A stretch of 15,138 bases of DNA from positions 1 to 15,138 of the forward strand of contig CAMPHD010000035.1 of assembly GCA_946885765.1 (NCBI GenBank), in the 5' to 3' direction. Shown here in pieces: positions 1-7,223 of the stretch; the stretch's first letter is position 1; each line of letters opens with the position of its first letter. The notes beneath the pieces were generated by a model. That model was not told the DNA's origin, ran no database searches, and saw only the letters and a program-made list of their open reading frames with translations. The stretch comes from an uncultured Thalassospira sp. Its GTDB lineage: Bacteria; Pseudomonadota; Alphaproteobacteria; Rhodospirillales_A; Thalassospiraceae. The position numbers and the translations under genes were made by a program.

Positions 1-48
1 GCGCAGAAGCCTGCCCGTGCCGAAGGAAGGTTGCATTGAACGGGACAT
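1..48 (-). CDS. Second sugar ABC permease (GtsC-like), 5' end only
   Basis: Only the first 16 codons are inside the window (MSRSMQPSFGTGRLLR); the gene continues past the left edge. I choose the ATG at 48-46 because it overlaps the stop codon of the upstream permease gene as TGATG and has GGGAG eight bases before it, the usual arrangement for translational coupling of two ABC permease subunits. An in-frame ATG at 36-34 is the alternative start. The assignment as the second, MalG/GtsC-type inner-membrane permease rests on position after a GtsA-GtsB pair and a short basic N-terminus; too little sequence is visible to see any family motif. Confidence 0.55.
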   Translation of the reverse strand, partial: MSRSMQPSFGTGRLLR

Positions 49-941
49 CAGCGGCGCTCCCGAAGTTCGGAATAAAGATAGGGCACAATGATCGAGGCAA
101 TCATCGCCAGCATGATCACCGCCGACGATGCGCCGACCCCCATCTGGTTTCGCGTGAAGGTATAGGAATACATGAAGGTCGCCGGCAGTTCGGTCGCCCG
201 CCCCGGCCCGCCATTGGTCAGCGCAATGACAAGGTCATAAGCCTTGATCGCCAGATGGGCCAGAACCACGAAGGCCGATAGGAACACCGGGCGCAATTGC
301 GGAATGACGATACGGGTATAAAGGCTCCAGCGGCTGGCACCATCCATCTGGGCGGCTTTGAGGATTTCACTGTCGATCCCGCGCAAACCCGCCAGAAACA
401 TCGCCATGACAAAGCCCGACGATTGCCAGACTGCGGCAATCACCACTGTATAGATCGCCATGTCGCGATCCTTGATCCAGTTGAAGGTAAAGCTTTCCCA
501 TCCCCAAAGATGCATGGTGTTTTCAAGACCAAGCCCCGGATCAAGAAACCATTTCCATGCCGTGCCGGTGACGATGAAGGACAGTGCCATCGGATACAGA
601 TAGATCGGGCGCAAAATGCCTTCGCCGCGAATTTTCTGATCCAGCAGGATCGCCAGAACCAGCCCCAGCACCGAACAGATAGCAATGTAAAGAATACCGA
701 AAATCGCAAGGTTTTGCAGGGCAATCAGCCAGTTTCGCTGGCCCCACAGATTGGCATAATTGCCAAGCCCTTCCAGTTCATAGGATGGCAGCATCCGGCT
801 GTCGGTCAGCGACAGATAACCGGTGTAAGCAATAAATCCGTAAACGAATAAAAGGATCAGAAACAGGCTGGGGCTCAGCACCAGACGGGGCAGAACCTCC
901 CGCAGGGTTGCCTGTGCCTTGCCGGGCAAGGATGGTTGCAT
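48..941 (-). CDS. gtsB: Carbohydrate ABC transporter permease, GtsB-like (MalF/UgpA family)
   Basis: Inner-membrane permease subunit of a binding-protein-dependent sugar importer, 297 residues, the normal length for the family. A hydrophobic stretch near residues 20-45 is followed by further membrane segments. The cytoplasmic EAA loop that docks the ATPase is visible as AAQMDGASRWSLYTRIVIP at about residues 196-214. Blocks such as LYPMALSFIVTGTAWKW and VWQSSGFVMAMFLAGLRG are those I recall from the Pseudomonas glucose/mannose permease GtsB, so that is the proposed role; the substrate is inferred. GGAG eight bases before the ATG supports the start. The gene follows the binding-protein gene after 64 bases that hold a strong hairpin, and its stop overlaps the next permease start. 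The ATPase subunit is not in the window. Confidence 0.85.
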   Translation of the reverse strand: MQPSLPGKAQATLREVLPRLVLSPSLFLILLFVYGFIAYTGYLSLTDSRMLPSYELEGLGNYANLWGQRNWLIALQNLAIFGILYIAICSVLGLVLAILLDQKIRGEGILRPIYLYPMALSFIVTGTAWKWFLDPGLGLENTMHLWGWESFTFNWIKDRDMAIYTVVIAAVWQSSGFVMAMFLAGLRGIDSEILKAAQMDGASRWSLYTRIVIPQLRPVFLSAFVVLAHLAIKAYDLVIALTNGGPGRATELPATFMYSYTFTRNQMGVGASSAVIMLAMIASIIVPYLYSELRERR

Positions 942-962
942 GGATGATTCTCCGCACTTTAT

Positions 963-992
963 CCGACGGCCGGAATGTTATCCGACCGTCGG
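963..992 (-). other. Stem-loop between the binding-protein and permease genes
   Basis: CCGACGG (963-969) pairs with CCGTCGG (986-992), and CGGA (971-974) pairs with TCCG (981-984), giving 11 base pairs with one C/A mismatch and a 6-base loop. It lies 13 bases past the stop of the binding-protein gene. No T-run follows it on the minus strand, so it does not look like a full intrinsic terminator. In sugar ABC operons such hairpins often protect the upstream message from 3' exonucleases or partly attenuate, so that binding protein is made in excess over permease. That role is inferred here. Confidence 0.6.
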
Positions 993-1005
993 TTTCATTT
1001 CGGTC

Positions 1006-2265
1006 TTATTGGGCGGACTCAACCGCGTTGACGAGTTCCTCGACAGCGGTTGCACTGTCATATTCGCCATTAAAGTGCGCGGTAATCACGTCATACATCG
1101 CGTTTTTGACCCCGGCCGGAACAGAATGGCCATGTGCCATCGAGCCAAACAGCGTGCCCTTTTCATTAGCAGCAGCAAGCTCGGCCATGCCTTTTTTGCC
1201 GCAGGCATCAAAATCATCATTCGGAACATCGGTGCGCGCCGGGACAGAACCCTTGACGACGTTGAATGCCGACTGGAAGCTTGGCGACATCACGGCAGAT
1301 GCAAGTTTTAACTGTGCATCCCGGCGATCCTCGCCAACCTGGAACATGACGAACTGGTCAGAGTTGAACGTCACCGCATCCTGGGTTCCGGGGAAACGGA
1401 AGCACAGGAAATCGGTATCGGGGACTTTGCCGGCATTAAGAAACTCACCCTTGGCCCAGTCGCCCATGAACTGCACACCGGCTTCCTTGTTGATCACCAT
1501 CGCGGTCGCAAGGTTCCAGTCGCGACCTGAAAAGTTGTCATCAACATAGGTCCGCAGCTGCGCCATGCGGTCAAAAATGGTTTTCATCGTATCCGAACCC
1601 AGCGCATCCGGGTCGGTATCGATCATTGATGCCTGATAGAAATCAGGCCCCCCGGTTGCCATGACAACCGCATCAAAGATGGTGGCGTCCTGCCATGCCT
1701 GGCCACCATGGGCGACCGCGGTGTAACCGGCTTCCTTGATTTTATCGAGTGCTGCGATCAGTTCGTCCCAGTTGGTCGGTTGCTTCAGGCCAAGCTCGTC
1801 AAAAATCGCCTTGTTGGCCCAGACCCAGTTGGTTGAATGGACGTTGACCGGGGCTGCGATCCAGTGACCGTCATATTTCGAAAAACCTTTAAGGGCCTCG
1901 GGAACAACATCTTCCCAGCCTTCCTCGGCGGCCAGTTCATCAAGATTGGCCAGAACACCTTCGCCCGCCCAGTCCTTGATATCAAAGCCCAGCATCTGCA
2001 CCGCAGTCGGTGCGTTGCCCGATGTGACCCGTGCGCGCAGGACGGTCATGGCCTGTTCACCACCACCACCAGCGACGGGCATGTCGTTCCACGAAACCCC
2101 CTGATCTTCGAGGTCCTTTTTAAGAACCTGAAGCGCCTTTGCCTCACCGCCCGACGTCCACCAATGCAGGACTTCCACACTTTCCTGCGCCGATGCGATG
2201 CTGGTCGAAAGCCCGAGTGCCGCGATCATTCCGATACCGGCACGTGTCATTTTGCCAAGAAACAT
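1006..2265 (-). CDS. gtsA: Periplasmic sugar-binding protein, GtsA-like (glucose/mannose type)
   Basis: Extracytoplasmic solute-binding protein (SBP_bac_1 fold) that delivers a sugar to the GtsBC-type permease; 419 residues, usual for the family. Residues 1-26 form a Sec signal peptide with a basic start, a hydrophobic core and an ASA|Q cleavage site. The mature N-terminus has the block [16 protein letters not shown], followed by the glycine-rich [12 protein letters not shown] and later [15 protein letters not shown], all of which I recall from Pseudomonas GtsA and Thermus glucose-binding protein. Glucose/mannose is therefore the likely ligand class, but related proteins bind other hexoses. 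A strong ribosome-binding site (GGAGG, seven bases before the ATG) fits high expression. The gene is first in its operon, behind a promoter flanked by two LacI-type operators. No regulator gene for it is in the window. Confidence 0.88.
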   Translation of the reverse strand: MFLGKMTRAGIGMIAALGLSTSIASAQESVEVLHWWTSGGEAKALQVLKKDLEDQGVSWNDMPVAGGGGEQAMTVLRARVTSGNAPTAVQMLGFDIKDWAGEGVLANLDELAAEEGWEDVVPEALKGFSKYDGHWIAAPVNVHSTNWVWANKAIFDELGLKQPTNWDELIAALDKIKEAGYTAVAHGGQAWQDATIFDAVVMATGGPDFYQASMIDTDPDALGSDTMKTIFDRMAQLRTYVDDNFSGRDWNLATAMVINKEAGVQFMGDWAKGEFLNAGKVPDTDFLCFRFPGTQDAVTFNSDQFVMFQVGEDRRDAQLKLASAVMSPSFQSAFNVVKGSVPARTDVPNDDFDACGKKGMAELAAANEKGTLFGSMAHGHSVPAGVKNAMYDVITAHFNGEYDSATAVEELVNAVESAQ

Positions 2266-2303
2266 GCTGTTTCCTCCCTGTTGGTTTTTTAGTTCGGCAG
2301 TTG

Positions 2304-2332
2304 ATTACTGCAACGTTACAGTTGGGAGTCAA
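2304..2332 (-). promoter_or_regulatory. Promoter of the sugar ABC operon
   Basis: On the minus strand, TTGACT (2332-2327, five of six to the -35 consensus) and AGTAAT (2309-2304, four of six to the -10) are separated by exactly 17 bases. Transcription would start near 2297, leaving a leader of about 32 bases before the binding-protein ATG. One LacI-type operator fills the spacer and another lies just upstream of the -35, so repressor and polymerase would compete. Confidence 0.65.
2308..2321. promoter_or_regulatory. LacI-family operator, downstream copy (O1)
   Basis: CTGCAACGTTACAG, with the central AACGTT palindrome typical of LacI/GalR-family sites. It sits between the -35 and -10 of the sugar operon promoter, where bound repressor would block polymerase. 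It is the exact reverse complement of the second copy at 2340-2353. The cognate regulator is not in this window. Confidence 0.7.
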
Positions 2333-2339
2333 GCGGCTC

Positions 2340-2353
2340 CTGTAACGTTGCAG
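2340..2353. promoter_or_regulatory. LacI-family operator, upstream copy (O2)
   Basis: CTGTAACGTTGCAG, a perfect inverted copy of the site at 2308-2321. The two AACGTT centres are 32 bp apart, about three helical turns, so two repressor dimers would lie on the same face of the DNA and could bind cooperatively. This copy lies directly upstream of the -35 element. Confidence 0.7.
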
Positions 2354-2393
2354 CACAGCAAAGCCACCAACAGGCGCAAAACCTTTGGTTGAT

Positions 2394-2426
2394 AGACAGG
2401 CGTTTTTGCGTCGCAAAACGGTGTCT
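2394..2426. repeat. Inverted repeat upstream of ftsA
   Basis: AGACA (2394-2398) pairs with TGTCT (2422-2426). Between them TTTTGCG-T-CGCAAAA (2404-2418) is a perfect odd palindrome with 7-bp arms. No T-run follows it and no gene ends here, so it is not an evident terminator. It may be a DNA-binding site in the divergent control region between the sugar operon and ftsA, or an RNA hairpin in a long ftsA leader. The rest of the gap, 2427-2564, shows only a CATAAT at 2534-2539 that could be a -10 without a convincing -35. Confidence 0.45.
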
Positions 2427-2564
2427 GTTGCACTGTTGAAAACAGGAATGCAGAAGACTCCACCCTGCCTTAACCAATTTGCAACAGCTTATGGGCGAAA
2501 ACCGGCATAAGATCTGGCGCACAGAAATCAGATCATAATTTTTAAAAAAGTTCAGAGCATTCAA

Positions 2565-3815
2565 TTGGCACGCAGCAAAACCAGATCAGGCTTGATCGCG
2601 GCCTTGGACATCGGCACGTCCAAGGTCTGTTGCTTTATTGCCCGCCGTGAAAAGGGCGAAGCCCCGAAAGTCATCGGTATCGGGCATAACATGTCCAAGG
2701 GACTGCAAAGCGGATCAATTGCCAATCTTGATGCTGCGCAGGAAGTTGTCCTTGCGGCGGTGAATGCGGCCGAGAAAATGGCGGGCCACACGATTGATTC
2801 CGTCATCGTCAACCTGTCGGGCGGCAGCCCTGAATCCGAAACCCATACCGTCGAATTGCCGCTGGGGTCGCGCCCGATTGGCAATCTTGAAATCCGCAAA
2901 CTGAACGATCAGAAAGAAGCCGTCCTGCGCCAGGCGGGCGACGAGTTGATCCATACTGTGCCGCTGGGCTTCCGGGTGGACGCGGCAACAGGCTTGCGCG
3001 ATCCGCGCGGTATGTACGGGTCCGTGGTCGGGCTTGATCTGCATTTTGTCCGCACCCAGACCGCCCCGCTTCGCAATCTGGAAACCCTTCTGGGCCGTTG
3101 CCATCTGGGGATCGAGGAAACGGTGGTCACACCACTGGCATCGGGCCTGTCGGCTTTGACCGCCGATCAGCGCGACCTTGGTGCGACTGTCATTGACATG
3201 GGGGCCGGGACCACCAGTGTTGCCGTTTTCCATGGCGGTCAGGTGATCTATACCGCGACGGTGCCGGTTGGCGGGGCGCATGTGACGCGCGATATCGCCT
3301 ATGGGCTGAACACGTCGCTTAATCATGCCGAACGCATGAAAACACTGCATGGCAGTGCGCTGACATCGCCATCCGACGATCAGGAAATTCTGGCGGTGCC
3401 TGTGATCGGCGATGAAGACGAGAACAACGTCAATCATGTACCGCGCTCGATGCTGATCAACATCATCAAACCACGCCTTGAAGAAACGTTCGAATTGATC
3501 CGTGACCAGCTTGACGCACATGGCCTGTCGCAGATCGGCGGCCGTTCCATCGTTTTGACCGGTGGGGCCAGCCAGCTTAACGCCATTGCAGACCTGGCAA
3601 GCCAGATGTTTGAACGCCCGGCCACCATTGCCACACCGCACGGGGTATCGGGTCTTGCCGAAGCCACTGCCGGTCCGGCATTTTCAGCCTGTGCCGGTCT
3701 GTTGCTGCGTGCCCTTCAGCAGCAGAACGACCCGCTGAGCGAAGCCATGAACCAGATCCGCCAGTCGGGCGGACGCTGGGGCCGTTTCGGTGCGTGGTTC
3801 AAGGAAAATTTCTAG
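2565..3815 (+). CDS. ftsA: Cell division protein FtsA
   Basis: Actin-like ATPase that anchors FtsZ filaments to the inner membrane and recruits later divisome proteins; 416 residues, normal for alphaproteobacteria. The phosphate-1 loop ALDIGTSKVCCFIA is at residues 13-26, phosphate-2 VIDMGAGTTSVAVF at 209-222, and the adenosine motif VLTGGASQ at 330-337. The C-terminal 14 residues (GRWGRFGAWFKENF) form the basic, aromatic amphipathic membrane-targeting helix. The start is TTG: it yields the usual MARSK...GLIAALDIG opening, no ATG or GTG lies in frame just upstream, and the next in-frame ATG would delete the nucleotide-binding motif. Only a weak AGAG precedes it. ftsZ follows after 235 bases. 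Unusually, ftsQ is not upstream; a divergent sugar operon is. Confidence 0.96.
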   Translation: MARSKTRSGLIAALDIGTSKVCCFIARREKGEAPKVIGIGHNMSKGLQSGSIANLDAAQEVVLAAVNAAEKMAGHTIDSVIVNLSGGSPESETHTVELPLGSRPIGNLEIRKLNDQKEAVLRQAGDELIHTVPLGFRVDAATGLRDPRGMYGSVVGLDLHFVRTQTAPLRNLETLLGRCHLGIEETVVTPLASGLSALTADQRDLGATVIDMGAGTTSVAVFHGGQVIYTATVPVGGAHVTRDIAYGLNTSLNHAERMKTLHGSALTSPSDDQEILAVPVIGDEDENNVNHVPRSMLINIIKPRLEETFELIRDQLDAHGLSQIGGRSIVLTGGASQLNAIADLASQMFERPATIATPHGVSGLAEATAGPAFSACAGLLLRALQQQNDPLSEAMNQIRQSGGRWGRFGAWFKENF

Positions 3816-3862
3816 ACCGATATCCCGAGCAACGTGCCCCAAGATGCGTCTTTTACGCGACA

Positions 3863-3899
3863 CGAAAATTATTTGACGCAAAAAAAGCGATAATTTTCG
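3863..3899 (+). repeat. Perfect 10-bp inverted repeat in the ftsA-ftsZ gap
   Basis: CGAAAATTAT (3863-3872) and ATAATTTTCG (3890-3899) are exact reverse complements around a 17-base interior that itself holds CGC...GCG (3877-3879 and 3887-3889). The interior starts with TTGACG, a good -35 sequence, but I find no matching -10 at 16-18 bases. No T-run follows, so a terminator is unlikely. It may be an operator or leader structure acting on ftsZ. Confidence 0.5.
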
Positions 3900-3915
3900 A
3901 AATCTTCCATTGTTA

Positions 3916-3931
3916 TTAACACGGCAATAAC
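3916..3931 (+). promoter_or_regulatory. CtrA-like motif upstream of ftsZ
   Basis: TTAACACGGCAATAAC reads as TTAA-N7-ATAAC, one base from the CtrA consensus TTAA-N7-TTAAC. It lies about 120 bases before the ftsZ ATG. CtrA controls ftsZ in Caulobacter; whether it does so in this lineage is not known to me. AT-rich DNA makes a chance match possible. Confidence 0.3.
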
Positions 3932-3958
3932 TCTTTGCCCGCTAAAACGAATGCCAAG

Positions 3959-3985
3959 GTCTAATGTCCGGGGGACACCTGAGAC
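3959..3985 (+). other. Stem-loop in the ftsZ upstream region
   Basis: TGTCC (3965-3969) pairs with GGACA (3973-3977) over a GGG loop, and GTCT (3959-3962) pairs with AGAC (3982-3985) outside an internal loop. If ftsZ is transcribed from the upstream AT-rich stretch, this hairpin would lie in its leader about 65 bases before the ATG. Function unknown; the fold is modest. Confidence 0.35.
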
Positions 3986-4050
3986 GTAGCGTGGCAAAGG
4001 GAAGGCTGCGCCGATCTTGAGCTCTAAAGCGCGGAGAGGAAGAGCAAACA

Positions 4051-5733
4051 ATGAGCACGATCAATTTTTCCGTTCCTGAAACGGAAGAAAACCTGAAACC
4101 GAAGATTACAGTTATTGGCGTCGGTGGCGCCGGTGGCAATGCTGTTAACAACATGATCGCATCCGAACTCGAGGGTTGTGATTTTGTTGTTGCCAACACG
4201 GACTCACAGGCCCTTAGCCAGAGCAAAGCTACACGCAAGATGCAGCTTGGCCGCAAGATCACCCAAGGGCTGGGTGCAGGTGCACGTCCCGATGCGGGCA
4301 GTGCAGCCGCCGAAGAATCCATCGAAGACATTCAGGCCCAGCTTGAAGGCTGCCACATGGTGTTCATCACCGCGGGCATGGGCGGCGGTACCGGTACCGG
4401 TGCGGCCCCGGTCATTGCACGGGCGGCCAAGGAAGCAGGCATTCTTACGGTTGGTGTCGTTACCAAACCGTTCCATTTCGAAGGCACGCGCCGCATGCGC
4501 ACCGCCGAACAGGGGATCGAACAGCTTCAGCAATATGTTGATACGCTGATCATCATCCCGAACCAGAATCTGTTCCGGGTCGCGAATGAAAAAACCACTT
4601 TCGCAGATGCCTTCCAGATGGCAGTTGACGTTCTGCGCAATGGCGTGCGGTCCCTTACCGACCATATGATGGTTCCGGGCCTTGTGAACCTTGACTTTGC
4701 CGATATCCGCACTGTTATGAGCGAGATGGGCAAGGCGATGATGGGCACGGGCGAAGCCACGGGTGAAAAACGTGCGCTTGAAGCCGCCGAGGCCGCCATT
4801 GCAAATCCGCTTCTGGAAGATGCTTCGATGAAGGGCGCACGTGCGGTCCTGATCAACATCACCGGCGGTATGGACATGGCCCTTTACGAAGTCGACGAAG
4901 CCGCGAACCGTATTCGCGAGGAAGTTGCTTCGGAAGCCAACATCATCTTTGGTTCGACCTTTGATCCAACCATCGAAGGCGCACTTCGCGTTTCCGTGGT
5001 TGCCACCGGCATCGATGCCGAGGACGTCCGTCGTCCGCAGCCGACCACCGTTTCGGTCGCGCCGATCAAGGCAGCCGAACAGGCGGCCAAGCCGGCAACG
5101 CCGTCCTTTGGTCAGCATGGCGCAGCAGCCGCCGTCGCCAGTGCCCCGGAAGCCGCTGTTACCAGCGCGCATGACGGCTATCATGGCGGCGCCTCGATCG
5201 ACGAAATTCCGGCAGAACGTTTTGCCGCAACCGGCAGCGCCCAGCAGCCGGAACTGAGCAATCAGCCTGCAACCGATACCGGTTCGATCGAACTGGGCCA
5301 GACCGTTCTGAAACCGAAACCGGTTTCACGTCCGGCACAGCATTTCACCCCGGCCGAAAAGCCGAAAGAAAATGGTGACATGGCCTTTATTCCGCCGCGT
5401 CCGGCCCGTCCGAGCGATGCAGAACAAAACCACAGCCCGGATGTATTCGAAGCAGCAGATGCCCAGAATGCAACCCCGCCACGTTTTGGCCTGCGAACCC
5501 TGTTTGGCAAAAACAAGGGCGGTCATGACGACCACGCAGAACAGCCCCACCATGCCGCACCGCGTCAGGCACATCCGCAGCCACAGGCTCCGGCACCGCG
5601 CCAGACCGAAATGTCGCTTGGCGAGGATGCAAACCAATCCTTGAAGGCCGATCCAGCTTCCCGCGTCAAGACGTCGAACACGTCCGACGACCTTCTGGAA
5701 ATTCCGGCCTTCCTGCGTCGTCAGGCCAACTGA
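4051..5733 (+). CDS. ftsZ: Cell division GTPase FtsZ
   Basis: Tubulin-like GTPase that polymerises into the cytokinetic ring. Within 560 residues the GTPase core runs to about residue 320: [14 protein letters not shown] at 23-36, the tubulin signature [10 protein letters not shown] at 111-120, and the T7 synergy loop NLDFADI at 213-219 that completes the active site of the next subunit. A long, Ala/Pro/Gln-rich linker follows, with a histidine-rich patch near residues 490-510. The tail [15 protein letters not shown] (546-560) is the conserved peptide that binds FtsA and other partners. The length reflects the long alphaproteobacterial linker. GGAGAGGAAG lies just before the ATG. The gene follows ftsA after 235 bases of structured sequence and ends at a strong terminator, so ftsZ output is separated from lpxC. 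Confidence 0.98.
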   Translation: MSTINFSVPETEENLKPKITVIGVGGAGGNAVNNMIASELEGCDFVVANTDSQALSQSKATRKMQLGRKITQGLGAGARPDAGSAAAEESIEDIQAQLEGCHMVFITAGMGGGTGTGAAPVIARAAKEAGILTVGVVTKPFHFEGTRRMRTAEQGIEQLQQYVDTLIIIPNQNLFRVANEKTTFADAFQMAVDVLRNGVRSLTDHMMVPGLVNLDFADIRTVMSEMGKAMMGTGEATGEKRALEAAEAAIANPLLEDASMKGARAVLINITGGMDMALYEVDEAANRIREEVASEANIIFGSTFDPTIEGALRVSVVATGIDAEDVRRPQPTTVSVAPIKAAEQAAKPATPSFGQHGAAAAVASAPEAAVTSAHDGYHGGASIDEIPAERFAATGSAQQPELSNQPATDTGSIELGQTVLKPKPVSRPAQHFTPAEKPKENGDMAFIPPRPARPSDAEQNHSPDVFEAADAQNATPPRFGLRTLFGKNKGGHDDHAEQPHHAAPRQAHPQPQAPAPRQTEMSLGEDANQSLKADPASRVKTSNTSDDLLEIPAFLRRQAN

Positions 5734-5749
5734 CGACATTCTCCGCGCG

Positions 5750-5783
5750 AAAAAGGGGAAGGCTTGGGCCTTCCCCTTTTTTT
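5750..5783 (+). terminator. Intrinsic terminator after ftsZ
   Basis: A 14-bp stem (5750-5763 with 5768-5781; GC core GGGGAAGGC / GCCTTCCCC) with a 4-base loop runs into seven T residues at 5777-5783. It begins 17 bases after the ftsZ stop. The A-run on the 5' side would let it work in the other direction too, though no minus-strand gene ends here. Confidence 0.92.
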
Positions 5784-5911
5784 AAATCCTGCCGGATGGT
5801 GCGAGAGACCCTTCCCCAACGTAACCTGAAATTGCATTTAATCGGTTTTTTGAAATAAATTTCTTACTTTTCAATACGTTAAACTGCTTACAAAGCGTAA
5901 CAAAGAGTGAT

Positions 5912-5940
5912 TTGTTCTATTGTCACAACGCCTGTAGGGT
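5912..5940 (+). promoter_or_regulatory. Candidate lpxC promoter
   Basis: TTGTTC (5912-5917), a 17-base spacer and TAGGGT (5935-5940) give a weak sigma70-type promoter. One is needed because a strong terminator separates lpxC from ftsZ. The rest of the gap, 5784-6031, holds a small GGGG...CCCC hairpin near 5956-5969, a 10-bp palindrome AATGCGCATT at 5982-5991, and no open frame I can support. Confidence 0.35.
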
Positions 5941-6031
5941 CTGACGCTAAGAAATGGGGTTAATGCCCCGGTGCGCCAGACAATGCGCATTTGCTTAACA
6001 ACTCACTGACCTGACTTTTCTGGGGGTTCCC

Positions 6032-7000
6032 GTGAATAATATTACAGACCTCGGCGCGGCCTTCACGCCTTCGGGTGCATCCGATCAGGATGTTGTGCGC
6101 CAGCGCACCCTTAAAGCATCGATCGGCTGTGCCGGTGTCGGGTTGCATTCAGGTCACAAAATCCGCATTACCCTGCACCCTGCACCTGAAAATCACGGTA
6201 TCGTATTCCGCCGCACGGATCTGGATGGCCAGCCGCTGTTTCCGGCACGTTACGATGGCGTGATCGACACGCAGCTTTGCACCTGCCTTGGCGACCGTGA
6301 TGCCGGTATCAAGATCGGTACGATCGAACATCTGATGGCGGCCCTTGCCGGGCAACGTATCGACAACGTTCTGATCGATATTGATGCCGACGAAGTGCCG
6401 GTAATGGATGGCAGTTCTGCACCGTTCAACTTCCTGATCGATTGCGTCGGGATCGAGGAACAGGACGCGCCGCGTCTGGTGATCGAAGTTCTGAAACCGG
6501 TTGAAGTCGAATACAAGGGCTGCACCGCACGGGTCGAACCGGCCCGTGGCTTTGAAGTCGATTTTGAAATCGATTTCGCCAGCAAGGCAATCAACAACCA
6601 GCGCATGTCGGTTAAATTCGATGATGGCGTGTTTGTTGCCAATATTGCACGCGCCCGTACTTTCGGTTTCCTGCACGAAGTCGAAGCAATGCGGTCGATG
6701 GGCCTGGCACGCGGCGGTTCACTTGATAACGCCGTTGTCCTTTCGGGCGATGAAGTGATGAACGAAGAAGGTCTTCGTTACGATGACGAGTTTGTCCGTC
6801 ACAAGATTCTCGACGCGCTTGGCGATCTTTACACCGCAGGCAAGCAGCTTCAGGGCAAAGTGACCGCGTATAAGTCCGGTCACCATGTCAACAACCTGCT
6901 TTTGAAGGCGCTGTTTGCCGATGCAAGTGCATGGCGTGTTGTGCCGATGCGCAAATCGGCTCTGCAGGCCGTTGAAATGCCTGCGCTGGCAACAGCTTAA
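6032..7000 (+). CDS. lpxC: UDP-3-O-acyl-N-acetylglucosamine deacetylase LpxC
   Basis: Zinc-dependent cytoplasmic enzyme that removes acetate from UDP-3-O-acyl-GlcNAc, the committed step of lipid A synthesis. It has 322 residues; E. coli LpxC has 305, the difference being a longer N-terminal lead. Zinc ligands are visible as His100 in EHLMAAL and His257 and Asp261 in HKILDALGD, with the neighbouring catalytic Glu99 and the catalytic His284 in SGHHVNNLLLKAL. DGSSAPF and ARTFGF are further family signatures. The start is GTG with a G-rich TGGGGG seven to eight bases before it. The gene stands between two intrinsic terminators, so it is probably a single-gene transcript. LpxC in many bacteria is also controlled by proteolysis, which the sequence cannot show here. 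Confidence 0.97.
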   Translation: MNNITDLGAAFTPSGASDQDVVRQRTLKASIGCAGVGLHSGHKIRITLHPAPENHGIVFRRTDLDGQPLFPARYDGVIDTQLCTCLGDRDAGIKIGTIEHLMAALAGQRIDNVLIDIDADEVPVMDGSSAPFNFLIDCVGIEEQDAPRLVIEVLKPVEVEYKGCTARVEPARGFEVDFEIDFASKAINNQRMSVKFDDGVFVANIARARTFGFLHEVEAMRSMGLARGGSLDNAVVLSGDEVMNEEGLRYDDEFVRHKILDALGDLYTAGKQLQGKVTAYKSGHHVNNLLLKALFADASAWRVVPMRKSALQAVEMPALATA

Positions 7001-7027
7001 ACCGGTCTTTTGATCAGGTCAAAATTC

Positions 7028-7057
7028 AAAAAAGCGGTCCCAAAGGACCGCTTTTTT
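7028..7057 (+). terminator. Intrinsic terminator after lpxC
   Basis: A 13-bp stem (7028-7040 with 7045-7057; core GCGGTCC / GGACCGC) with a CAAA loop ends in six T residues. It starts 27 bases after the lpxC stop and is symmetric enough (A-run on the 5' side) to work in either direction. Confidence 0.92.
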
Positions 7058-7143
7058 ATTGTGTTTCGCAACCATAATTTGCATGGCCGCGATCCCGGAA
7101 CCGGCGATGGTACAGAAAAGTGCCCGGAAGGCGACACAACCAC

Positions 7144-7174
7144 TTGCCCTATGCCCGTACTGGCATGATATAGT
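7144..7174 (+). promoter_or_regulatory. Extended -10 promoter for bamD
   Basis: TGATATAGT at 7166-7174 is an extended -10 element (TGn plus TATAGT, five of six). TTGCCC at 7144-7149 is a possible -35 with a long 19-base spacer. Transcription would start near 7181, about 43 bases before the bamD start codon. The preceding terminator makes a promoter here necessary. Confidence 0.5.
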
Positions 7175-7223
7175 CCGGCAAATTTCCGCCTGAATGCGTC
7201 CCAAAGTTTAAGGAAACGACACA

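Noticed and set aside
1..36. Second permease starting at the ATG at 36-34
   Set aside because: The in-frame ATG at 48-46 overlaps the preceding stop as TGATG and has a better-placed GGGAG; the inner ATG is kept only as an alternative.
2715..3641. Long open frame (308 codons) on the minus strand opposite ftsA
   Set aside because: It lies wholly within ftsA, its protein has no recognisable domain, and its composition is that of an antisense shadow of a real gene.
3863..3899. Terminator between ftsA and ftsZ
   Set aside because: The repeat is AT-rich at its base and is followed by AAATC, not a T-run, so it does not meet intrinsic terminator criteria.
4204..5184. Long open frame (326 codons) on the minus strand opposite ftsZ
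   Set aside because: It sits within the ftsZ GTPase-coding part, is low in recognisable motifs, and has no promoter or ribosome-binding site of its own; an antisense shadow.
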